Part shown: in pieces, positions 23,786-32,316 of the stretch
Layout of the letters: each line of letters opens with the position of its first letter
How positions within the stretch are numbered: position 1 is the stretch's first letter
Source of the DNA: DATMRF01 sp035566435
Lineage (GTDB): Bacteria > Verrucomicrobiota > Verrucomicrobiia > Limisphaerales > UBA8199
Reading direction: 5' to 3'
NCBI GenBank assembly: GCA_035566435.1
Contig: DATMRF010000101.1
Span: 1 to 35,131, forward strand
DNA: 35,131 bases
Notes under the pieces: model-generated
What the model was told of the DNA's origin: nothing
Seen by the model: only the letters and a program-made list of their open reading frames with translations
Database searches by the model: none
Program-made: the position numbers and the translations under genes

Positions 23786-24616
23786 TCACCATTTCCTGGA
23801 CCAAGGATCGTCCTGCAGAAGCTCTGGAAGGAAGCCGAGCAAGCGGCGAATCTCCTGTCCCACTGCTTCGACGCTCTGACCGGCGAGGCGAACCAAAGCC
23901 CCGTGAGCGATGGGGCTGGCGCTCGAAACGAGCGAGGCATGCCGTGGAACGGGGCGGTGGGAGAAGTCCTCCAACACACGGGCACTGGCAGCCTGAAGGG
24001 ATTCGCCGAGCACCAAGACGAGCGCCAGGCAGTTGAAGCGGCCCAACCGGTAGGTGCCCCCCAGCGGGCCGTCTGCGGGGTCGAGCATCAGCGAGTCCAG
24101 GAGCACAAGAGAGTCTCCCAAAGTAACTTCGTTGCGGCTCTGGAAACAGTGAAAGGCCCAGCGCTCGCCGCGCGCCGCGCGCCCCGAACAGAGCCAATCG
24201 ACCAACACCAGACCGCTCTGCGGCGCAAGCGAGAATTCCTGCTGCTGGCGATAGCGCGAACCCAGAAAGGCTTGAACCGGGTCCGGGATGACCGCCAGAA
24301 ACGAACCGCGGCCAAGCTGGGCCTGGAGATGATGGCTGCAGGGCCGGGCACCCGGGTTGCGGTAAACCTTGGTCGAAGCCTGCGTGCTCAAGCAACACCG
24401 CGCCTGCTCGCCCAGACTAAGCGTCACCGAGACTTCATCACCGGCGACCAAGCCGCCGCCAAAACTGCTGAGGCAAGCCCAAACACTGGGTCCGCGCGGA
24501 CGTGGGACCAGGATTTTCAGCGGGCTGCTTGCCCGAACTGAAGTGGCTGCGCTTTGGCCGGAGCTCATCTGGATCCGCAGGTGGCCTGCACCCGCGCGGC
24601 AATGGTCAAGGGTCAT
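23786..24616 (-). CDS. ureD: Urease accessory protein UreD
   Basis: A 276-residue UreD (UreH) family protein, the scaffold that binds apo-urease and through which nickel passes from UreG/UreF. Recognisable parts are G-G-G-L-V-A-G-D-E-V-S-V-T-L, then S-T-Q-A-S-T-K-V-Y-R-N-P, then F-L-A-V-I-P-D-P-V-Q-A-F, and L-V-L-V-D-W-L-C-S-G-R-A-A-R-G-E-R-W as a G-R-x-x-R-G-E-like segment. The frame is open upstream to 24724, but ATG 24616 is chosen because it overlaps the urtE stop by ATGA and begins M-T-L-D-H. A GC-rich 3' end precedes a 66-base spacer before ureAB. Confidence 0.92.
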   Translation of the reverse strand: MTLDHCRAGAGHLRIQMSSGQSAATSVRASSPLKILVPRPRGPSVWACLSSFGGGLVAGDEVSVTLSLGEQARCCLSTQASTKVYRNPGARPCSHHLQAQLGRGSFLAVIPDPVQAFLGSRYRQQQEFSLAPQSGLVLVDWLCSGRAARGERWAFHCFQSRNEVTLGDSLVLLDSLMLDPADGPLGGTYRLGRFNCLALVLVLGESLQAASARVLEDFSHRPVPRHASLVSSASPIAHGALVRLAGQSVEAVGQEIRRLLGFLPELLQDDPWSRKW

Positions 24617-25326
24617 ACCGTCAAATATTGCCTCACTACGGATTGATTCAAGTCCGCAATGGGTCCCCCGGCGGCAATGGCACCGCGGTCGAGCACATAG
24701 AAGCGGTCCGCCACACCGAGGCAAAAGTCCAGGTATTGTTCGACAAGCAGAATGCTCATTTGGCCTTCCTTTTTGAGCTTCAGCAGGGTCTCGCCAATCT
24801 GGTCGATGATGTTGGGTTGGATGCCCTCGGTTGGCTCATCCAGGAGCAGCACTTTGGGGGACGTGAGCAATGCCCGGGCGATCGCCAACTGCTGTTGTTG
24901 GCCGCCGCTGAGCACACCCCCCTTGCGTTTGAGCATTTCCTTGAGCACCGGGAAGAGGCCGAAGACACGGTCCACCTGGCCATTGGCTTTGCATCCATGC
25001 GCCACCAGGCTGATTTGCAGGTTCTCCCAAACGGTGAGATTGGGGAAAATATCCCGGCCTTGCGGCACATACCCCAGGCCAAGCCGGGCGCGCTGGTCGG
25101 GACGCAAGCCGTCGAGCGGGAGATTGCCCAGGCGCACCTCGCCGTTCATCGGTTTAACCAGGCCCATCAAACATTTAAGCGTGGTGGTTTTGCCCACGCC
25201 GTTGCGGCCCATTAAGGAGACCACCTGCCGTTCGGGGACTTGCAGCGAAACCTGGCGGAGGATTTGCGAGCCTTCGTAAGCGGCGTTTAAGTTCGAAACA
25301 GTCAGGCTGGCGGGCGGCTCGTTCAC
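24613..25326 (-). CDS. urtE: Urea ABC transporter ATP-binding protein UrtE
   Basis: A 237-residue ABC ATPase of the LivF-like group. Walker A is G-R-N-G-V-G-K-T-T, the signature is L-S-G-G-Q-Q-Q-Q-L-A-I-A-R-A, Walker B is L-L-L-D-E-P-T-E-G-I-Q-P, and the switch region gives L-L-V-E-Q-Y. The G-I-Q-P-N-I-I-D-Q-I sequence after Walker B is characteristic of UrtE. It pairs with UrtD to power urea import through UrtBC. The GTG start overlaps the urtD stop (GTGA), and its TGA overlaps the ureD ATG. Confidence 0.95.
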   Translation of the reverse strand: MNEPPASLTVSNLNAAYEGSQILRQVSLQVPERQVVSLMGRNGVGKTTTLKCLMGLVKPMNGEVRLGNLPLDGLRPDQRARLGLGYVPQGRDIFPNLTVWENLQISLVAHGCKANGQVDRVFGLFPVLKEMLKRKGGVLSGGQQQQLAIARALLTSPKVLLLDEPTEGIQPNIIDQIGETLLKLKKEGQMSILLVEQYLDFCLGVADRFYVLDRGAIAAGGPIADLNQSVVRQYLTV

Positions 25327-26099
25327 AGTTGTCGCTTGGGTTCGTGTTTACGGCCGAGATAGACTTCGATCACACGCTCGTTGTTCTGGACTTCCTCGAC
25401 GTTGCCCTCGCACAGCACGGAGCCCTGATGGAGGACGGTCACTTTGCGGGCGATCTGGCGGACAAAGGCCATGTCGTGTTCGATCACGATGAGGCTATGC
25501 TGTGGTGCGAGACTGACCAGCAGTTCTCCCGTGCGCGCGGTCTCCTCGTCGCTCATCCCGGCAGCCGGCTCATCGACCAGCAGCAACTTCGGATCCTGGG
25601 CGAGCAGCATGCCGATTTCCAACCATTGCCTTTGGCCGTGAGAGAGAGAGCCCGCACGCGACTCCTGTTTGTCCGCCAGGCCGACGGTTTTGAGCACCTG
25701 CTGGATCCGCTCGCGCTGGGCCGGCGTAATCCGGGAGAAGAGCGCCTCCCAGACGCTTCGTTTGCCGGCAAGGGAGAGGAGGATATTCTCAAAGACAGTG
25801 TGTTCGACGTACACCGAGGGCGTCTGGAACTTCCGTCCGACCCCAAGCCGGTTGATTTGATATTCGTTGAGCCGCGTCAGGTCAGTGTCCTTGCCGAACT
25901 CAATTTTGCCGGAGTCCGGACGGGTGCGGCCGGTGATCAAATCGAGCATGGTGCTCTTGCCGGCGCCGTTAGGACCGATGATCACGCGCAGTTCGCCGAC
26001 ATCCATGTAAAAGGTCAGTTCCGAAATAGCTTTGAAGCCGTCGAAGGTTTTATTCACGCCTTCCAGCACCAGAATGAACTCTTTGCGGGGCGGGCTCAC
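25323..26099 (-). CDS. urtD: Urea ABC transporter ATP-binding protein UrtD
   Basis: A 258-residue ABC ATPase of the LivG-like group. Walker A is G-P-N-G-A-G-K-S-T, followed by the Q-loop region V-G-R-K-F-Q-T-P-S-V-Y, which is typical of UrtD. The signature is L-S-H-G-Q-R-Q-W-L-E-I-G, Walker B is L-L-L-V-D-E-P-A-A-G-M-S, and the switch His is in V-I-E-H-D-M-A-F-V. It partners UrtE. The GTG start overlaps the urtC stop (GTGA). Its own stop overlaps the urtE start. Confidence 0.95.
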   Translation of the reverse strand: MSPPRKEFILVLEGVNKTFDGFKAISELTFYMDVGELRVIIGPNGAGKSTMLDLITGRTRPDSGKIEFGKDTDLTRLNEYQINRLGVGRKFQTPSVYVEHTVFENILLSLAGKRSVWEALFSRITPAQRERIQQVLKTVGLADKQESRAGSLSHGQRQWLEIGMLLAQDPKLLLVDEPAAGMSDEETARTGELLVSLAPQHSLIVIEHDMAFVRQIARKVTVLHQGSVLCEGNVEEVQNNERVIEVYLGRKHEPKRQL

Positions 26100-27247
26100 T
26101 TGGACTTAGCGAACTGTTGGCGCGGTTCGGAGGGGGGCAGCGGCGCGGGCGCCAGTTTGGGGCGGAAGCGGCGGCGGAGCGCCTGCAGTTGCCCGGGCAC
26201 GCCAACGATTCCTTTGGGCATGAAGACCGTTACTAGAACGAAGAGCGTCCCCAGGATGAGCAGCCAAAGGTCGGGAAAGGCGCGGGTGGTCCAGCTCTTG
26301 AGGGCGTTGACGCCGATGGCGCCAAGCACCGGGCCAATCAAGGTGCCGCGCCCGCCCACCGCGACCCAGACCACAGCTTCCAGCGACTTGTCCGGAGCCA
26401 TTTCACTGGGATTGATAATCCCAACCTGTGGGACATAAAGCATTCCGCCGACCGCCGCGATAAAGGCGCAGAGGACGAATACAAAGAGCTTGTAGTGGCT
26501 CGCGGCGTAACCACTGAACAGGACGCGATCCTCGCGGTCGCGAATCGCTTGCTGAACGAGGCCGAACTTCGTTTGGCTCAACCAGCGGCATCCGCAGTAA
26601 ATCAAGGTCAGGGCCAGCGCGCTCGCGACGTAGAGCACGCGCTGCGTGGCGGGCGTGCGGAGGTCGTGGCCCAGGAGGAATTTGAAATCGGTGAACCCGT
26701 TGTTTCCGCCCATCAACAGGCTGTTGCGGAAGAACAGCAGACAGGCCGCGTAAGTCAGGGCTTGAGTCAGTATGGAAAAATACACACCGCGAATGCGCGA
26801 GCGAAAGGCCAGATACCCAAACGCCAAAGCCAGCAAGCCGGGCAGCACGAAAACCATCAGCAGGGCGAAAGGGAAACTGGCAAACGGACGCCAAATGGTG
26901 GGCAGATTATGCCAGCCGAGAAAGACCAGAAAGTCCGGGATAGGCTGATGGTACTGTCCAAGGTCGCCGATCATCCGCATCAGGTGCATGCCCATCATGT
27001 ACCCGCCTAACGTGAAGAACAGGGCCTGGCCGAGGCTCAGTAGTCCCGTATATCCCCAAAGCATGTCCACACTGATCGCCAGGATCGCGTAGCAGAGATA
27101 TTTGCCGTAAAGATTGATGGTGAAATTGCTGACGTGCAGAAACACGGTGGGCGGTGTGAAAGCATTGAGTGCCGGAAGCACGACGATCAGGAACACGGCG
27201 GCGATGCCCAAGCCCCATTTGCCCGATTTTCCCGTGGCGGGTCGCAT
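26096..27247 (-). CDS. urtC: Urea ABC transporter permease UrtC
   Basis: A 383-residue inner-membrane permease of the LivM type with about 9-10 hydrophobic segments. Typical features are A-I-L-A-I-S-V-D-M-L-W-G-Y-T-G-L-L-S-L-G-Q-A as adjoining segments, G-N-N-G-F-T-D-F (the UrtC-specific loop), the cytoplasmic R-D-R-E-D-R-V-L-F-S-G-Y motif that contacts the ATPases, and V-A-V-G-G-R-G-T-L-I-G-P. The open frame reaches 27313. ATG 27247 is preferred because it lies 4 bases after the urtB stop and gives a normal N-terminus (M-R-P-A-T-G-K). Confidence 0.93.
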   Translation of the reverse strand: MRPATGKSGKWGLGIAAVFLIVVLPALNAFTPPTVFLHVSNFTINLYGKYLCYAILAISVDMLWGYTGLLSLGQALFFTLGGYMMGMHLMRMIGDLGQYHQPIPDFLVFLGWHNLPTIWRPFASFPFALLMVFVLPGLLALAFGYLAFRSRIRGVYFSILTQALTYAACLLFFRNSLLMGGNNGFTDFKFLLGHDLRTPATQRVLYVASALALTLIYCGCRWLSQTKFGLVQQAIRDREDRVLFSGYAASHYKLFVFVLCAFIAAVGGMLYVPQVGIINPSEMAPDKSLEAVVWVAVGGRGTLIGPVLGAIGVNALKSWTTRAFPDLWLLILGTLFVLVTVFMPKGIVGVPGQLQALRRRFRPKLAPAPLPPSEPRQQFAKSK

Positions 27248-27251
27248 AAAC

Positions 27252-29000
27252 TCAATCGATGGTCCGGCTGCGAGCGCTGAACAACCCGCCCGGTTTCCAC
27301 TGCAAAAAAACAATGATCGCTACCAGCACAACAATCTTGCCGGTGACCGGAGAACCGGTGGTTTGTTGTAAAACCTGGTCGGCGGTGCCAATGCCCAAGG
27401 CCGAGCAGACGGTCCCGACGATGCTGCCCACGCCCCCAAGCACGACGGTCATAAAACTGTCCACGATGTAGGTTTGCCCGAGGCTGGGACCGACGTTGCC
27501 GATTTGCGAAAGGAAGGCGCCCGCCAAACCGGCCAGCCCCGATCCGAAGGCGAAGGTGACCATATTCATCCGGCTGGTGCGCACGCCGAGGCAGGCCGCC
27601 ATGCTGCGGTTTTGCATCACGGCGCGGATGAGCAAACCGAGCGAGGTCCTGGTCAGCAGGAGCCACGTCGTGATGACTATCACTATAGCGAAGCCGATCA
27701 CAAACACGCGATTGTAGCCGAAACTGACGTCGCCGACAGAGAAATGGCCCTGCAGCCAGGAGGGCGAATTGACTTGAACGTTGTTGGCCCCGAACACCAT
27801 CCGGAAACACTGTTGCATGACCAGCGAAATGCCCCACGTCGCCAACAATGATTCGAGCTGGCGGCGGTAGAGAAAACGGATCACCGTGCGTTCGATGAAC
27901 CATCCTGCCAAGGCAGCGGTGATGAAACTCAAGGGCAGGGCGAAGAGGAAATAGCTTTCATAAAGCGCGCCCGAGGCATTCAGCCCCGGGAGATGAAGGC
28001 CGAAACTAATCGGTCTGCCCGCGAAGCTGAAGGGCAACGTGATGGAGAATCCGAACCCGGTGCCGAACAGGTTTTGCACGACGTAACAAGCATAGGCGCC
28101 CACCGCGATCATTTCGCCGTGGGCCATATTGATGATGCCCATCAACCCGAACGTAATTGCCAATCCCAGCGCTACCACCAACAGGATCGAGCCCAAGCTC
28201 ACGCCGTGAAAGATGGTGCCGAAGAAATTAACCCACCAGATGTGTTCCTCGATTGAGCGGATGGCCTGTCTGGCGGCGCCGGCGAGCTGGGGCGTGCAGC
28301 CTGGCTTGGCTGCCAGGGCTTTAAGGGTTTCCAGCGAGCCCATAGCCTGAAGCCGCGCCAATTGCTGAACGGCGGCGAGTTGGGCTTGCGGGTCCGCGGC
28401 GCCGAGCTGAAGCAGGGCAACCGCCTCTTCGAGCGCCTTCCGGACGGTGCGGTCCCTTTCCTTCCCAAGCCGTGCCTGCAGCACAGTGATGTATCGCTGC
28501 TTCTGCGAATTGCCCAGTTTCAACGCGGCCGAGCGCCGGGCGTCGGCCTCCGGCGCCGCGAGCGCGAGGGTGTCAAGCGTCTGCTGGATGGTGCTGCGCA
28601 GACGCATGTCCGTATCGGCGGTATTCAGGTCACTGGCGCCAAAACGCAGTTCGGTGCCCTGGGCATCCTTGAGATATTGACCATCCGCGATGCGCAGGGC
28701 GCGTCTTTTGGCATCGGTGTCCTCTCCCTCCTCCAACAGCACGGGTACTTTCGACCCATCGGGCGCGACGTACAGGTAAATGCTGTCGCGTGCCCATGCA
28801 GTCAGAACGTCCACGACGATTTTCGAGCCTGAATCGCCCAACTCGCCCAGGAGTTTCTGCTGTTCCTGGCCTTCGCTCGAGATGGCCTGCGCGAGCTTTT
28901 GGCGGACAGCGGAACTCTCTCCCACAGCTGGGTCGGCGGCCATCGAGCAGCAACACCAGCCCAGTGATACCCAGACCAGCAATGTCAGACCAAACTTCAT
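27252..29000 (-). CDS. urtB: Urea ABC transporter permease UrtB
   Basis: A 582-residue permease. After a signal-peptide-like start (M-K-F-G-L-T-L-L-V-W) comes the long extracytoplasmic helical region typical of UrtB (about residues 25-270). The LivH-like membrane domain follows: L-G-L-A-I-T-F-G-L-M-G-I-I-N-M-A-H-G-E-M, a G-A-N-N-V-Q-V-N-S-P-S-W segment, and R-A-V-M-Q-N-R-S-M-A-A-C-L-G-V that couples to the ATPase. The open frame extends to 29090, but ATG 29000 gives the exported N-terminus and avoids overlap with the urtA 3' end. The gap to urtA is 86 bases. Confidence 0.93.
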   Translation of the reverse strand: MKFGLTLLVWVSLGWCCCSMAADPAVGESSAVRQKLAQAISSEGQEQQKLLGELGDSGSKIVVDVLTAWARDSIYLYVAPDGSKVPVLLEEGEDTDAKRRALRIADGQYLKDAQGTELRFGASDLNTADTDMRLRSTIQQTLDTLALAAPEADARRSAALKLGNSQKQRYITVLQARLGKERDRTVRKALEEAVALLQLGAADPQAQLAAVQQLARLQAMGSLETLKALAAKPGCTPQLAGAARQAIRSIEEHIWWVNFFGTIFHGVSLGSILLVVALGLAITFGLMGIINMAHGEMIAVGAYACYVVQNLFGTGFGFSITLPFSFAGRPISFGLHLPGLNASGALYESYFLFALPLSFITAALAGWFIERTVIRFLYRRQLESLLATWGISLVMQQCFRMVFGANNVQVNSPSWLQGHFSVGDVSFGYNRVFVIGFAIVIVITTWLLLTRTSLGLLIRAVMQNRSMAACLGVRTSRMNMVTFAFGSGLAGLAGAFLSQIGNVGPSLGQTYIVDSFMTVVLGGVGSIVGTVCSALGIGTADQVLQQTTGSPVTGKIVVLVAIIVFLQWKPGGLFSARSRTID

Positions 29001-29086
29001 TAACAGACGAAGGGGGCGGAGCCATCCGCTCCGCCCCTTGCTCCGCCACCTAATGCCGCTTCCGGCTCCACCCCGAGGGCGGCCGG

Positions 29087-30376
29087 TCATTTGTTCATGG
29101 CCGCAAGTTTTTCATCCAGCCCTTTGAGCAGGAACGGCTCGCCAAAGACTTGATCAAAGGATTTGAGAATCTTGAACTGACCATTCGCGCGCGTCTCGCC
29201 AATATAAACGTTCTTCGTGGCATGGTGGTTCTTATTCATAGTAATCTTTCCTCCGGGACCGTCAAAGCTGATTTCTCCGGATTCGAGTATTTCCCGTACC
29301 TTGTCCACGTCAAAGCTGCCGGCCTTTTCCACTGCCGCCTTCCACAGATAAGCCCCGTCGTAAGAGAGCACCATCGGGCTATCAACCGTCCGTTTTTCTT
29401 TGACGACGCCCGGGTGCTCTTCCGTCTTGAGCCACGAATTCCATCGGCCCAAAAAGCTTTTGTTTTCGGGAGTAGTGAGCGACATGAAATAGGTCCAACA
29501 CCCCAGCTCGCCAACGAGGTCCTTGGTCGGCAGCGCGCGCAATTCGTCCTCTGCCAGGCTGAACGAAACCACGGGGCAATCGGCGGGAGTGAGCCCGGCA
29601 GCCGCGACTTCCTTGAAGAAGGGCACATTCGAGTCGCCGTTGATAGTGTTGACGACGCAGGCGTCGCCGCTGGCCGCGAATTGCTTGATCTCCGCAACGA
29701 TTTGCTGGTAATCCGTGTGCCCGAAAGGGGTGTATTTACCGGCCGAGATCACCTTTCCGGAATCGTCCTTGCGCAACCCGCCGCCGATGTTTTCGAGCAT
29801 GATTCCATGGAGCAGAAGGTACTTGTAAAGAATCAGGTTCGTCGTCTGGGGGTAAACGTAGTCGGTTCCGATCAAATAGAACTTTTTCTTTCCTTGCGCC
29901 AGGAGGTAATCGACGGCGGGAGTTGCCTGCTGGTTGACAGCCTCGGCAGTGTAGAAGATATCTTTGGACAGCTCTTCGCCTTCATATTGAACCGGATAAA
30001 AGAGCATGCCGTTATCCTTTTCGAACACGGGCAGCACGGACTTGCGACTGACCGAAGTCCAGCACCCGAAGACAACCGCAACTTTGTCCTCTTCCAGCAG
30101 TTGCTTGGCCTTTTCGGCGAACAAAGGCCAATTCGAGGAGCCATCGACAATGACGGCCTCGATCATGTAACTCTTGTCGCCAACCTTGACGCCGCCGGCT
30201 TTGTTGATCTCGTCGAAAGCAAAAAGGAGCGAGTCGCGCAAGGAGGTTTCACTTATGGCCATGGTGCCGCTCAGGGAATGGAGCACGCCGACTTTGATGG
30301 TGTCCGCGGCGTTGCAAAGCGGAGCGGCTGCCAGCGCCAAAACGCCAAGGAACAGGCTAAGTAGATGTTTTTTCAT
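29087..30376 (-). CDS. urtA: Urea ABC transporter substrate-binding protein UrtA
   Basis: A 429-residue periplasmic binding protein. The signal peptide is M-K-K-H-L-L-S-L-F-L-G-V then A-P-L-C-N-A-A-D. The mature protein starts T-I-K-V-G-V-L-H-S-L-S-G-T-M-A-I-S-E as adjoining pieces, the classic UrtA/FmdD opening. F-G-C-W-T-S-V-S-R-K-S-V, Y-P-V-Q-Y-E-G and G-T-D-Y-V-Y-P also match the urea-binding family. The frame is open to 30508, but ATG 30376 gives the correct signal peptide. It follows the porin gene after 59 bases and is the first gene of the transporter proper. UrtA systems are typically induced under nitrogen limitation; no operator was recognised here. Confidence 0.95.
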   Translation of the reverse strand: MKKHLLSLFLGVLALAAAPLCNAADTIKVGVLHSLSGTMAISETSLRDSLLFAFDEINKAGGVKVGDKSYMIEAVIVDGSSNWPLFAEKAKQLLEEDKVAVVFGCWTSVSRKSVLPVFEKDNGMLFYPVQYEGEELSKDIFYTAEAVNQQATPAVDYLLAQGKKKFYLIGTDYVYPQTTNLILYKYLLLHGIMLENIGGGLRKDDSGKVISAGKYTPFGHTDYQQIVAEIKQFAASGDACVVNTINGDSNVPFFKEVAAAGLTPADCPVVSFSLAEDELRALPTKDLVGELGCWTYFMSLTTPENKSFLGRWNSWLKTEEHPGVVKEKRTVDSPMVLSYDGAYLWKAAVEKAGSFDVDKVREILESGEISFDGPGGKITMNKNHHATKNVYIGETRANGQFKILKSFDQVFGEPFLLKGLDEKLAAMNK

Positions 30377-30435
30377 GATATCTTTCAAATATGGTTTTGA
30401 GAACGAGGTTCTTTGTGGAGCTTTCAGGTGGTTGG

Positions 30436-31740
30436 TTAAAACAGGTAGGAAACGCCGGCCCCGTAAATGACGCGATTCTGCTTGCCTGGCACGAAGCCGC
30501 CCGCCCACGAAGTATGGTCGAAACGCACCTCAGGCTGGATCTTAATCGTTGGCACCGGCTTGTAGTTTAGCGTGAGGGCGAGGCTGGACAGGTCTTGACC
30601 CGTACCGGCTGGGTTGCGGAAGCCCAGTGCGCCGCCCGACGCATCGACCCCATCTTTATCGCTCAAAAACTCCCCGCGCAACGCCAAGCCCACCTGCTTG
30701 GTGAAATCGTAGGTTATCCACACTCCCGTGGACCAGACCGGGGAATCACCCGAAGGTGTAAAGCCCGCCGGATTATGGAACGAAAAATAGTCGAGTTCGG
30801 TTCCGAAGCCCAACTGCTCGGTCGCCTGATAGCCTCCCAGCAGCGAAGCACCCCAAAGGGACTGGACAAAGCCCGCATCCTCGCGCCCGCCAAAGCCGAG
30901 GAGACTGAACCAGAGCTTGTCCATGGGCTTGATCCCGACCGCGCCCATGAATGTTTTCGCCGAATTATTGTCGAGCGGTCCCGCGTACATGCCGTTCTGC
31001 ACCCGGAACGTCAGGTCGAGCCACGGAGCCAGTTTGTACCCGAGTTGCAAGCCCGCCGCCGGAGGGTTGCCGGTAAAGAACCACTGGAACCCTTGCGAAA
31101 AGTTGGCATTGGCCGCGCCACCATCACCTGATTCGTAATTGAGCAGGGAAATGAGCTCGCCCGCGCGCACATCCAAGCCGGTTCCAATAGGGATGTTCAG
31201 CTCCACAAACGCCTCCCGGACGAAATCAAAACCGGTTATCCCGCTCTTCGTATTAACGATCGGCGCATCCTGGCCCGCAATGAGTGACACACGATAACCC
31301 GCATCGAATTTATCTCCGTTGTTTTGGACTTGCGGACTTGCGAGGGTTATTTTGACTTTGTTGAGCGAGAACGAATCGTTCACCCGGTTCCAGAGATAGC
31401 CCGGAGAAATGTGCCCCATTGACGCGGGCGGCACGCTCGAGTCGTGAAAGAAGGAAGTCGTCACAAACCCACTCAGGTTAACCTGGCTCATTGCGGACAC
31501 AGGCGGGTCGCCGAGCTTGGCTCCGCTGGGCATCAACCCCTCCTTCTGGGCCAAGGCCTCCAGGGTGTCCAGCCTCTGCCGGAGTTCCTGGTTTTCCTTT
31601 TCGAGTTTTTCCAGCCGGTTTGTGCCGGTGCCGGAAGATTCGGCGGTTTGGGCGCGCACCATCGCGGTCCCACCCACCACCACTCCCAGGCACGCGCCAG
31701 CCATCCTCAGGCGCTTTGTTCCTCTACTACGTCCCTTCAT
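30436..31740 (-). CDS. Outer-membrane beta-barrel porin (BBP2-like)
   Basis: A 434-residue protein with a signal peptide ending near V-R-A-Q. A short coiled coil follows (L-E-K-L-E-K-E-N-Q-E-L-R-Q-R-L-D-T-L), then amphipathic beta-strands with alternating aromatic residues (V-N-L-S-G-F-V-T-T-S-F-F, A-P-W-L-D-L-T-F-R-V-Q-N-G). It ends V-S-Y-L-F with a terminal Phe, as most outer-membrane barrels do. The coiled coil plus barrel resembles trimeric porins with periplasmic stalks and the BBP2 family. It is the first gene before urtA on the same strand, so it is a good candidate for the outer-membrane entry of urea or short amides. The substrate is inferred from position only. Confidence 0.85.
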   Translation of the reverse strand: MKGRSRGTKRLRMAGACLGVVVGGTAMVRAQTAESSGTGTNRLEKLEKENQELRQRLDTLEALAQKEGLMPSGAKLGDPPVSAMSQVNLSGFVTTSFFHDSSVPPASMGHISPGYLWNRVNDSFSLNKVKITLASPQVQNNGDKFDAGYRVSLIAGQDAPIVNTKSGITGFDFVREAFVELNIPIGTGLDVRAGELISLLNYESGDGGAANANFSQGFQWFFTGNPPAAGLQLGYKLAPWLDLTFRVQNGMYAGPLDNNSAKTFMGAVGIKPMDKLWFSLLGFGGREDAGFVQSLWGASLLGGYQATEQLGFGTELDYFSFHNPAGFTPSGDSPVWSTGVWITYDFTKQVGLALRGEFLSDKDGVDASGGALGFRNPAGTGQDLSSLALTLNYKPVPTIKIQPEVRFDHTSWAGGFVPGKQNRVIYGAGVSYLF

Positions 31741-32316
31741 AGGTTTAGTCAGATTTAGGTCATCCTGTGCTCACGGCACCGCGACTTCCGGAGTCGTCCC
31801 CGCCCGAGCCCGCCAGCTCTCACCCTGAGGAGGGCACGCCGGAACGTGCAACTACGGCGCAGCAAGATTGTGACTGACTTGTGAGCACCACTCATGCCAT
31901 GGAGAAGGAAGGCTGATATCGGCGCGAGAATGGTACGCTCTGAGGAGCAGAATCTTCGCGGAGGGGCAAATCAACAAACTGTTCAGCAAACGCATTTTCA
32001 CGGCCTTTTTGAACGGGTGCGTTTCGATTAAGAGCGAGCACGGCGCGCTCCTTCACAACTTGCCCACAGTTCCCCAATCCGGCACGATGTACCTGTCCGA
32101 GGTGTCGCTTCTTGAGCAATGTGAAAAAAAACGCTCCTGGGTGGATGCCAGATGGAAACGGTAGCGAAGGGGGTCACGCTTCAGTTTCATGAACCAACCT
32201 CATCTCTTAGTCGATCTCCTGGGAGACCAGTCGCCCCCAAGTCAAAAACCTCATGGAGCGCGGCAACGGCAAGCGGATGGAAACGCAACTTTAACGGCGG
32301 GGGTATGTTTCCATAG
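31741..32316. other. Intergenic region upstream of the urea cluster
   Basis: The promoter of the porin-urt-ure cluster should lie in the first 150 bases (read leftward), but no clear sigma-70, sigma-54 or NtrC-type site was recognised. A plus-strand frame without a start (31874-32164, stop TAG) reads R-I-F-A-E-G-Q-I-N-K-L-F-S-K-R-I-F-T and S-E-H-G-A-L-L-H-N-L. A minus frame of 75 codons overlaps it. Neither matches a family I know. They may be remnants connected with the transposase beside them. Confidence 0.4.

Noticed and set aside
25329..26438. Plus frame of 369 codons opposite urtD and urtC
   Set aside because: It is an antisense shadow. The minus strand carries Walker motifs and membrane permease motifs.
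29150..30364. Plus frame of 404 codons opposite urtA
   Set aside because: A long antisense open frame is common in GC-rich DNA. urtA itself has a signal peptide and the full family sequence.
31892..32119. Minus frame of 75 codons
   Set aside because: No family match, no ribosome site, and it lies in the probable promoter region of the porin gene.
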